Shown: piece by piece, positions 1 through 6,357 of the stretch | How the letters are laid out: each line of letters opens with the position of its first letter | How positions within the stretch are numbered: position 1 is the first letter of the stretch | Assembly (NCBI GenBank): GCA_030630935.1 | Contig: DAOVMD010000187.1 | Coordinates: 1 to 6,371, forward strand | Length of the DNA: 6,371 nucleotides | Origin: Candidatus Mcinerneyibacteriota bacterium | Lineage (GTDB): Bacteria; AUK180; JAQVHJ01 | Reading direction: 5' to 3' | Program-made: the position numbers and the translations under genes | The notes under the pieces: model-generated | Databases searched by the model: none | Told to the model about the DNA's origin: nothing | What the model saw: only the letters and a program-made list of their open reading frames with translations

Positions 1-30
1 GTTTCAGAATTAAATATAAAAAAATAAAGA
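1..30. other. Upstream flank, possibly the tail of a preceding gene
   Basis: Thirty AT-rich bases precede the first start codon. Frame 1 would end in a TAA at 25-27, three bases before the ATG at 31. Frame 2 has a TAA at 11-13, and frame 3 runs on to a TAA at 39-41 inside the next gene. Any of these could be the end of an upstream gene in the same transcript, but the stretch is too short to choose. No clear promoter or strong Shine-Dalgarno sequence is visible; only a weak purine run (AAAGA) sits directly before the ATG. Confidence 0.3.
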
Positions 31-945
31 ATGAAAAGTAACAATTTATTTAAATTTGCTTTATCTGTTATTTTGATAATTGTTGCTTTCCAATATTCCT
101 ATTCTGAAGATGTATTGATAGTTTTAAGTAGTAATATTAAACCATATAATTCATGTTATGACGGGTATAAGGATGTATCTCAAGGGTCACATTCAAAAGT
201 TTATATCCCGAAAAGTGAAAAAGAATATAAACTGTTCATTCAAAAAATACGTAAGCAAAAACCAAAAGTGATTTTTGCCATTGGTACAAAAGCTTTTAGT
301 GTTATTTCTTCTAATATAACAGATATCCCGATTGTTTTTGCAATGGTTCTTAATCCGAAATTTAATACACTTAATAAAAATATCACGGGAATCACAATGA
401 ATATTGATCTGGATGTTAGAATGGAATATTTAAAAAAGATTCTTCCAAGTGTAAAGAATGTCGGGGTGATTCTCTCCAATGCCACAAAGGAAATTTATCT
501 GGAGAAAATTGAATCAATTGAGAAGAAGAGTGATTATAAATTTTATAAATTATTTTGCTCTACTGATTCTGAACTGATGAATAACTTAAATACCCTGGAA
601 GGAAAGGTGGGCTGCATATTGTTATTTCCGGATCCATTATTATTGAAAGATGCGAATTTTAGTGTTCTCTTAAGGTTCTCATTCAAAAATAGTATTCCCT
701 TGATAGGTGTTTCACCTAAATATGTAAAGATGGGGGCGCTATATGGTTTATATTCCGAATACTCCTATTCCGGGATACAAGCTTCAGGTGTAATTGACCG
801 GATAATTTCAGGATATGATACGTCGAAGATACCTATTGAAGATATTAAGAAACCTTATCTCGTCTTTAATAAGAAAATATCAAGGAAGATGAATTTGAAA
901 ATAGATGCAGAAATAATTAATTCAGCAAAAAAGATTTTCGAGTAA
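31..945 (+). CDS. Periplasmic substrate-binding protein, ABC transporter type (COG2984/PF04392-like)
   Basis: The 304-residue product looks like a secreted binding protein. It has a basic start, a hydrophobic core at about residues 9-20 and a plausible signal peptidase I site after S25 (S-Y-S). No lipobox cysteine is present. Matches to the COG2984 pattern, recalled and not searched, are: a first-lobe strand and turn VIFAIGTKAF (80-89), IPIVFAMVLNP (99-109), the hinge stretch NITGITMNI (117-125), LKKILPSVKNVGVILSN (134-150), the ligand-side IPLIGVSPKYVKMGALYG (222-239), and a C-terminal LVFNKKISRKMNLKI (277-291). Length and ending are normal for the family, so the gene appears intact. Family members bind small ligands between two lobes; the ligand here is unknown. 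The ATG at 31 is chosen because it gives a complete signal peptide. A sensor kinase gene follows after 4 bases and no permease or ATPase gene is visible, which suggests a sensory role. Confidence 0.85.
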   Translation: MKSNNLFKFALSVILIIVAFQYSYSEDVLIVLSSNIKPYNSCYDGYKDVSQGSHSKVYIPKSEKEYKLFIQKIRKQKPKVIFAIGTKAFSVISSNITDIPIVFAMVLNPKFNTLNKNITGITMNIDLDVRMEYLKKILPSVKNVGVILSNATKEIYLEKIESIEKKSDYKFYKLFCSTDSELMNNLNTLEGKVGCILLFPDPLLLKDANFSVLLRFSFKNSIPLIGVSPKYVKMGALYGLYSEYSYSGIQASGVIDRIISGYDTSKIPIEDIKKPYLVFNKKISRKMNLKIDAEIINSAKKIFE

Positions 946-949
946 AGTC

Positions 950-3925
950 ATGAAAATTTTTCAGAAAATTAAATCAAGTTTTTCTAGAAAATTATTGATT
1001 TTTTTATTGCCATTATTTTTTATATATGCTTTTGTTTTTACTTTTTCCGGGCGATTTGTTGAGAAGAAATATTTAATTAACCAGTTACTTGCCCGTGGTG
1101 AAAGTATGGTTAAGATTTTATCTCTTTCAACTCAATTAGGTGTATACAGCGGTGATGAGAACATACTTGAACAGAATGCTAATAGTATGTTCTTCCAGGA
1201 AGATATTAAGTTTATTTTCATATATAATAATAAGAGGAAGATAATTTTTCATAAAGAAAAGATTCCGGAAGTAAAAATACTAACAAAATATCAATATCAA
1301 CAATTAATAAAAAAGAATCTCAATATTATCCGGTATAAATATAAATTTGAAAATGAGGAGATCTATACTTTTTGGGTACCTATAATATTTACTGTTACTT
1401 CAGCAGATGATGAAATGCTTTATTTCGAGGAGGGAATCGAAGGGGAGAAACAAGAAAAAGCGATTGGCATTGTCGGTATTGGAATTACGAGTGAGAATTT
1501 ATATAAGCATCTTGCAGCGTCAAATACTAATAATCTTTGGGTAGCAATTTTATTTATTTTGATTTCATACTTACTTTTAAGTTTTATATTGGCAAAATTA
1601 ACCAACCCCCTAACTCAACTGATCCAGGGTATTCAAGGCGTTGTGAAAGGTGATTATAGTAAAAGGATAAAAATTGATTCATCTGATGAGATGGGTATCC
1701 TTGCTACAGAGTATAATTTAATGCTTGGTAAACTTCAAAATAATGTTAAGCGTCTTGAAGCTGCCCAGACAACAACTGAGTCTGCTTATAACCAGCTAAT
1801 TAAGACTTCTGAAGCTCTTGAAGAATCAAATTTAAAATTAACATCAAGGATTGAGCAATTAACTGCTTTACGTGAGATTAATGAAGCCGTTACTCCTGAA
1901 AAAGCAAGGGTTGAGATATTCAAGTTATTATTGAAGAAGATAGTGCATACGATTGATATTGAACGTGGAGCACTATTTGAGTATCACCCTGAAGATGAAA
2001 CGATAAAGGGAGTATTTATATTAGGTGATCAAAATATTACCAGTAAGCAATTCTCCAAGATTTCTTTTCCTGCTGATGATAATAATTTGATTTCACAAAC
2101 ATTTAAGGATAATGAGTTTTATTTTATTACAGATCTTCGCGATGATCCAAGATGGAAGATTGAAGAATTAAAATCAAAGAGTTGCGGTATTTTTCCTGTC
2201 TCAACCGGTGAGGAGGTATTTGGAGTTCTTTTTGTTGATAACCCATATTCAAGTAGAGTTATTTCAAATGAAGATATTCAAACCTTGGTTACATTTTCAG
2301 AGACTGCAGGTCTTGCGCTTCATAACTTAATCCTTTACCAGCGTTTGAAGAAGCAATTAGCCGCAGTTGAAGAGAAGAATATAGAATTGATGAAATTAGA
2401 TCAATTGAAATCCGATTTCCTTGCGAATGTTTCACATGAATTACGTACACCGCTAACTTCAATCAAGGGCTATACAGAATATATCCTTTCTAAGAAACTA
2501 GGACCTTTAACCGATAAACAGGAACGTGGTTTACAAGTATCTTCGAGAAATATTCACAGATTGATGCAGTTGATAAATGACCTTCTCGATTTCACAAAGA
2601 TCGAATCAGGTAAGGAGAAGATTGAAGTTAAACCATTCGTTCTTGATACGGTTCTCAGCGATGTTTTACATTCTTTCAGGAATGAAATAAAGAATAAGAA
2701 AATGAATATAGATATTGAGACTCCGGATAATCTCCCATCGATTCTTGGTGATAAAGGAAAAATTGCTCAGGTAATTGAGAATCTATTTAAGAATTCAATG
2801 AAATTTACCCCTGAAGAAGGAACGATTCGTATTAATGCACATTGGAACCTTGGCGGAGGTAAGAAGGTCCCCGACCTTCTACCAAATAAAGTTAGAATCA
2901 CTGTTTCAGATACAGGGATTGGAATCAAGAAATCAGAATTATCAAAAATATTTAAAAGATTTTATCAGGTTGATGGTAGTTCCCGCAGGAAATATGGCGG
3001 TACAGGTTTAGGTCTTGCAATTGTTCAATCTATATTAGCTGCACACCGATCAAAGATTGAAGTGGAGAGTGAAGAAGGCAAAGGTACAAAATTTGTATTC
3101 GACCTTGAACTTGAGATGAAGGATTATGAAGTTAAAACAAAAGAAAAGAAATTAATAGATTTTAATGTCGGTGCAAGTAAGAACAAGGTTATTCTTGTAA
3201 TTGATGATGAACAGGATATTATTAATGTTATGCGGCTTTACCTTGAGGAGAAGGGATTTACGATTGTTGCTGCAGAAACAGGATACCAGGGAATTGAATT
3301 TGCACGACTATATAAACCAGACTTGATAATTCTCGATATACTTCTCCCGGATATTGACGGGTACAAAGTACTGGATGTATTGAGTAATGATTCTCTTACT
3401 AAAGATATTCCAGTAATTATCCTTTCAATTCTAAAAGATGTAATGAAAGGTAAGGATTATGAGATATACGATTATCTCGCAAAACCTTTTGATAGAACTA
3501 AAATGCTTGACACAATCTGGGGAGTTTTTAAAGGGAGACCTAAGAAGGATAAGTACAAAATTTATGTTGTTGATGATGAAAAAGATACAACTGATATGCT
3601 GAAGATGAATCTTACTGAGGACGGCTTTGATGTTGAGATTGCATATAGTGCAAAAGAACTTTATCTCCTTATGAAAGCGAATATTCCGGATTTGATTCTC
3701 CTTGATATTATGATGCCTGAGATCGACGGTTGGGAAGTAATTGAAACTTTAAAGGACGATGATAAATATAGAGACGTACCTATTATCGTTATTTCAGCAA
3801 AAACATCAGTCAAAGATAAAGATAGGGGTCTTCAACTCGGTGCAATTGAATATTTGACAAAACCTTTCAAGGTCGAGAATGTATTAAAAGAAATAAAATC
3901 AATTATTGAAAAGAATATAATTTAA
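950..3925 (+). CDS. Hybrid sensor histidine kinase with HAMP, GAF and two receiver domains
   Basis: This is a 991-residue inner-membrane kinase. Membrane segments lie at about 15-34 and 197-215 and flank a roughly 160-residue extracytoplasmic domain that ends in IGIVGIGIT, as Cache/PDC-like sensors often do. A HAMP domain follows (about 215-267, with P220 and D246-E247), then a coiled coil (about 265-310) and a GAF domain (about 305-460). The HisKA H-box has H496 in SHELRTP. The ATPase domain shows the N-box (N611, N615), G1 (D654-TGIG), F-box (F668-KRFY) and G2 (683-689, GGTGLGL). Receiver 1 has D752/D753, phospho-acceptor D796, S826 and K845. Receiver 2 has D875/D876, D919, S949 and K971. 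All catalytic residues are present. There is no output or Hpt domain, so phosphate probably passes to a separate Hpt protein or regulator outside the window. The ATG lies 4 bases after the upstream stop, with only a weak GAG as ribosome site. The signal is unknown; the neighbouring binding protein is the natural candidate partner. Confidence 0.93.
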   Translation: MKIFQKIKSSFSRKLLIFLLPLFFIYAFVFTFSGRFVEKKYLINQLLARGESMVKILSLSTQLGVYSGDENILEQNANSMFFQEDIKFIFIYNNKRKIIFHKEKIPEVKILTKYQYQQLIKKNLNIIRYKYKFENEEIYTFWVPIIFTVTSADDEMLYFEEGIEGEKQEKAIGIVGIGITSENLYKHLAASNTNNLWVAILFILISYLLLSFILAKLTNPLTQLIQGIQGVVKGDYSKRIKIDSSDEMGILATEYNLMLGKLQNNVKRLEAAQTTTESAYNQLIKTSEALEESNLKLTSRIEQLTALREINEAVTPEKARVEIFKLLLKKIVHTIDIERGALFEYHPEDETIKGVFILGDQNITSKQFSKISFPADDNNLISQTFKDNEFYFITDLRDDPRWKIEELKSKSCGIFPVSTGEEVFGVLFVDNPYSSRVISNEDIQTLVTFSETAGLALHNLILYQRLKKQLAAVEEKNIELMKLDQLKSDFLANVSHELRTPLTSIKGYTEYILSKKLGPLTDKQERGLQVSSRNIHRLMQLINDLLDFTKIESGKEKIEVKPFVLDTVLSDVLHSFRNEIKNKKMNIDIETPDNLPSILGDKGKIAQVIENLFKNSMKFTPEEGTIRINAHWNLGGGKKVPDLLPNKVRITVSDTGIGIKKSELSKIFKRFYQVDGSSRRKYGGTGLGLAIVQSILAAHRSKIEVESEEGKGTKFVFDLELEMKDYEVKTKEKKLIDFNVGASKNKVILVIDDEQDIINVMRLYLEEKGFTIVAAETGYQGIEFARLYKPDLIILDILLPDIDGYKVLDVLSNDSLTKDIPVIILSILKDVMKGKDYEIYDYLAKPFDRTKMLDTIWGVFKGRPKKDKYKIYVVDDEKDTTDMLKMNLTEDGFDVEIAYSAKELYLLMKANIPDLILLDIMMPEIDGWEVIETLKDDDKYRDVPIIVISAKTSVKDKDRGLQLGAIEYLTKPFKVENVLKEIKSIIEKNII

Positions 3926-3942
3926 TTTTCTCACCTCATATT

Positions 3943-4006
3943 TGTCATTACGCATCGAAACGAAGTGAGATCTAGCTTGCGTCCGCGGAGCGCGGCAATC
4001 TCACTT
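3943..4006. repeat. GC-rich extragenic palindromic element
   Basis: A perfect 9-bp inverted repeat, AAGTGAGAT at 3963-3971 and ATCTCACTT at 3998-4006, encloses 26 bases. Inside it is a second stem, CCGCG (3983-3987) with CGCGG (3991-3995), around a 3-base GAG loop. The inner part is far richer in G and C than the flanks. The left edge TGTCATTACGCATCGAAACG and the right edge GCAATCTCAC resemble the dispersed intergenic motif of the type GTCATTGCGAG...GCAATCTC seen in many bacterial genomes; this is recalled, not searched. It is probably a multicopy, REP-like element that inserted between the two transcription units. Its copy number cannot be seen from one window. Confidence 0.6.
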
Positions 4007-4008
4007 TT
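3963..4008 (+). terminator. Possible stem-loop terminator after the kinase gene
   Basis: The nested stems of the palindromic element begin 38 bases past the kinase stop codon, and the outer 3' arm runs into a short T run (TTTT at 4005-4008). This could end the binding-protein/kinase transcript before the independent promoter at 4043. The T run is short and the outer loop long, so termination is only a possibility. A third copy of the arm sequence, TCTCAC at 3929-3934, could pair with GTGAGA at 3965-3970 and compete with this fold. Confidence 0.3.
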
Positions 4009-4042
4009 AAAGAAATAGGAAAACTCCTGAATTATTAAAATC

Positions 4043-4071
4043 TTGAAAATAAATAGTTGTTATGTTATAAT
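4043..4071 (+). promoter_or_regulatory. Near-consensus sigma70-type promoter with extended -10
   Basis: A -35 box TTGAAA lies at 4043-4048, followed by a 17-base spacer and a perfect -10 box TATAAT at 4066-4071. TG one base upstream of the -10 box (4063-4064) makes it an extended -10. Box match and spacing are both as expected for the housekeeping sigma factor. The predicted transcription start is about 4077-4079, which is the ATG of the following gene, so its mRNA would have almost no leader. AT-rich DNA yields chance TATAAT matches, but the combined -35, spacing and TG are hard to get by chance. Confidence 0.7.
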
Positions 4072-4077
4072 AAGGCT

Positions 4078-6060
4078 ATGAAAAAATTATTTATTTTAAT
4101 AACATTCATGTTTTTATTAATCTCACAAGTTTTTCCTATAAATAACCATACCGGTTTATTAATGGGAACAAAAACACGTGGAATTTTTAAGAAGCATTCA
4201 AAGAGTAAAGATTGGGTCTCGATTAACAATGGGTTACCAAGAAAAAACGGAGATTTTCCAAGAGTTAGAGGGATTTATCCTGTAAATAATCATGAGTATT
4301 ATTGTATTCTTGATAACCATGGAGTATATTATACAAAGGATGGCGGGTATCTTTGGGTCGAAAGAAATAATGGACTTCCACTTACATTTATAAAAAGTAA
4401 AACTAAAAGATATTTCATATCAAAGATAACCAGCTTTTCTATTCATCCAAAATGTCCGGAAAATTTATTGTTAACAACAAAATTTAACATTTTCTTTTCT
4501 AATGATGGTGGTGAATCCTGGCATGAATGGAAATTATTTCAACGAAAAAGTAATTTCTTTATCGCATCTGCATTTGTCCCTATTGAAGAATTAAATGCAA
4601 TGATTGGGACTGCATATAATGGTTTGTTTACATTTAATTTCCATGAAGATGTGAAGCTCTTTAAAGGTTCCCTTCCAAAAGAACCTTATGATAAATGGCA
4701 AAATATCTTTTTTCATGAAGAGATTCAATCAATCCTAATTTCAAGATTTGACTATAATGTAATCTATGTGGGCACGGGTTTTGGAAATGGGCTTTGGTTT
4801 TCATCAACCGGGGGGAGGCGCTGGGGACAATTAGATTTTAAGGTGAAGGAAGATTTCTTTAATCTCCTCTCAATTCAAGAGTTTACAAAGGATAGATTAC
4901 TGATTGAAACAGATGATGAATATTATTATTATAACAGAAAATCAAAAGAAATAAAATCATTTGAAATAAAAAAATATTTTTCTCAGTTTCCGCAAATATA
5001 TGATCCGGTATATATTGTAGAAATAGTTGATACTCCAGGTATCTTTCTTCATCTTCGAAAGAAAAATAACTACAATCATAAATCAAAATATTATGAAAGA
5101 GCCTCAGGGAAAAATTCAATTTATGTTACTGCATATAAAGCAACAAAGGAATATTTTGAAAAGAACCTTCAGAACATGAAACTCAACAACATTAATTCAG
5201 TAATAATTGAATTCAAGGATGATTACGGTAGAGTAATGTATGATAGTAATCTACCGATAGTGAAAGAAGTAGGTTCAAGATATAAAGTAATAAACTCAAA
5301 GAAAGTAATACCATTTTTAAAGAAGAATGGAATTTATGTTATTGCGCGGGTTATAGTATTCAAGGATAGGAAATTATATGATTATAAAGAGAATAAATTT
5401 GCTATATGGGACAAGACATCCCAAGGTCCATGGAAAGGTATAAAACGAGAATATTGGGTGGATCCATACTCAGACTTTGTTCAGGATTATAACCTTGAAA
5501 TCGCACTTGAACTTCAAAAACTTGGGATTGACGAGATACAATTTGACTATATTAGGTTTCCAACTGATGGGTTGATTGGAAATTGTTATTATAGGTATAG
5601 AACTTTTGAAATGACTCATGTCGATGCTGTTGCGTCATTTTTATATAAAGCCCGGGAACTATTGAATATTCCAATCTCAATAGATGTCTATGGATTTAAT
5701 AGTTGGTATAGAATGGGAAAGGTAATGGGGCAGGATATTGAGACTCTTTCTGAATTCGTTGATGTGATTTCTCCGATGCTATACCCGTCACACTTCGGGG
5801 ATTATTTCCTGAAACATTTATTCCCCGATGAACATCAAAGAGCTGAGAAGATAATTTTTCTCGGTTCAAAACGCTGTAGTATAATTGCTAATAATAAAGT
5901 GGTTATTCGTCCTTATCTTCAAGCATTTAATTATAAATCCCCTGGATATAATAAAAGGTATATTGACGTTCAAATCAAAGGAGCAAAAGCAAGTGGTGCG
6001 TCAGGGTTCTCTCTATGGAATCCCAGTGCAAATTACTCAGTGTATTATAAGACGGAATAA
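4078..6060 (+). CDS. Exported beta-propeller protein with C-terminal DUF4015-type putative glycoside hydrolase domain
   Basis: The ATG at 4078 gives a 660-residue protein starting MKKLFILITF, a typical export signal or N-terminal anchor; the cleavage site is unclear. An in-frame ATG at 4057 is unlikely because it lies inside the promoter. Residues 30-285 carry six short repeats of a propeller-blade type (around G35, G82, N137, G182, G238 and E281). Asp-boxes appear at 86-93 and 141-148 and a degenerate one at 242-249 (T in place of D). A repeated W-V-x-x-N-N-G-L-P occurs at 46-54 and 93-101. From about 340 to the end it resembles DUF4015 (PF13200/COG1306), a TIM-barrel family of putative glycosyl hydrolases. 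Conserved acidic stretches are IEFKDDYG (377-384) and DEIQFDYIRFP (485-495), then IDVYGFNSW from 535. Family activity is poorly known and the substrate here cannot be named; E378, D485, E486 and D490 are candidate catalytic acids. No strong Shine-Dalgarno is present; AAGG ends only 2 bases before the ATG. Confidence 0.85.
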   Translation: MKKLFILITFMFLLISQVFPINNHTGLLMGTKTRGIFKKHSKSKDWVSINNGLPRKNGDFPRVRGIYPVNNHEYYCILDNHGVYYTKDGGYLWVERNNGLPLTFIKSKTKRYFISKITSFSIHPKCPENLLLTTKFNIFFSNDGGESWHEWKLFQRKSNFFIASAFVPIEELNAMIGTAYNGLFTFNFHEDVKLFKGSLPKEPYDKWQNIFFHEEIQSILISRFDYNVIYVGTGFGNGLWFSSTGGRRWGQLDFKVKEDFFNLLSIQEFTKDRLLIETDDEYYYYNRKSKEIKSFEIKKYFSQFPQIYDPVYIVEIVDTPGIFLHLRKKNNYNHKSKYYERASGKNSIYVTAYKATKEYFEKNLQNMKLNNINSVIIEFKDDYGRVMYDSNLPIVKEVGSRYKVINSKKVIPFLKKNGIYVIARVIVFKDRKLYDYKENKFAIWDKTSQGPWKGIKREYWVDPYSDFVQDYNLEIALELQKLGIDEIQFDYIRFPTDGLIGNCYYRYRTFEMTHVDAVASFLYKARELLNIPISIDVYGFNSWYRMGKVMGQDIETLSEFVDVISPMLYPSHFGDYFLKHLFPDEHQRAEKIIFLGSKRCSIIANNKVVIRPYLQAFNYKSPGYNKRYIDVQIKGAKASGASGFSLWNPSANYSVYYKTE

Positions 6061-6152
6061 ACATAGTTTCGCTTCGCTGCACATTTAAAATTTATGATTG
6101 ATGGTTATTGGCAAGATAAAAGGAGACCACTTTTTTTATTAATATAAAGCGC

Positions 6153-6221
6153 TTAGGAAATGTTTATGGAGTGCACCTGGCAAATTTTTAATTTTCCTGA
6201 TGCAAAGGAATATTTTCCTAA
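6153..6221. repeat. 8-bp inverted repeat bounding an AT-rich segment
   Basis: TTAGGAAA (6153-6160) and TTTCCTAA (6214-6221) are exact reverse complements 53 bases apart. A smaller inner pair, AGGAA (6206-6210) with TTCCT (6215-6219), competes for the right arm. In AT-rich DNA an 8-bp pair at this distance can occur by chance. Its weight comes mainly from being next to three stronger stems. Confidence 0.35.
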
Positions 6222-6228
6222 TATGAGT

Positions 6229-6277
6229 ACTCTGTTCTCTTCATAGATATTAGAAAACCGAGGGCAGAGAATAGAGT
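6229..6277. repeat. 12-bp stem-loop
   Basis: ACTCTGTTCTCT (6229-6240) pairs with AGAGAATAGAGT (6266-6277) over 12 positions. All are Watson-Crick except one G-T pair (6234 with 6272), and the loop is 25 bases. ATAT at 6221-6224 and ATAT at 6279-6282 could lengthen the stem past a small internal loop. The wobble keeps the pairing strong in RNA read from the + strand; on the minus strand it becomes an A-C mismatch. This hints at a + strand RNA but does not prove it. Confidence 0.5.
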
Positions 6278-6310
6278 TATATGATCTTGCGATATTTTTA
6301 ATTTCAATAT

Positions 6311-6327
6311 TTGTCCTGTAAGGACAA
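6311..6327. repeat. 7-bp hairpin with 3-base loop
   Basis: TTGTCCT (6311-6317) and AGGACAA (6321-6327) are perfect reverse complements around GTA. Short hairpins of the TGTCC-GTA-GGACA form recur between genes in several environmental bacterial genomes, as I recall it; this was not searched. No T run follows, so it is not a normal terminator. Confidence 0.55.
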
Positions 6328-6337
6328 TTGATAATAG

Positions 6338-6357
6338 CCCAGCAATTCATTGCTGGG
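6338..6357. repeat. 9-bp near-perfect palindrome
   Basis: CCCAGCAAT (6338-6346) and ATTGCTGGG (6349-6357) are exact reverse complements separated by only TC. This gives a tight hairpin of eight or nine pairs. It lies 10 bases after the preceding hairpin and the window ends 14 bases later, so the element may continue. The adjacent pair of hairpins suggests a REP- or MITE-like extragenic repeat rather than a terminator, because A and G residues, not T, follow. Confidence 0.6.

Noticed and set aside
240-485. Minus-strand open frame inside the binding-protein gene
   Set aside because: It is a shadow of the real gene, with no ribosome site and no protein features beyond those expected from antisense AT-rich codons. 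The same holds for minus-strand frames at 1420-1605 and 4883-5119.
31-945. Lipoprotein anchoring of the binding protein
   Set aside because: There is no cysteine in or near the signal peptide; the first cysteine is residue 42, well past the cleavage region.
4057-4077. Upstream in-frame ATG for the third gene, adding seven residues
   Set aside because: It lies between the -35 and -10 boxes of the promoter, so that promoter's transcript would not contain it, and it would put non-signal residues before the basic start of the export signal.
5885-6088. A 67-codon + strand frame overlapping the end of the third gene
   Set aside because: It lies almost wholly inside a well-supported coding region in another frame and has no recognisable domain.
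6118-6137. Rho-independent terminator after the third gene
   Set aside because: The seven-T run is preceded only by a 5-bp A/T-rich AAAAG/CTTTT stem, too weak for a convincing terminator.
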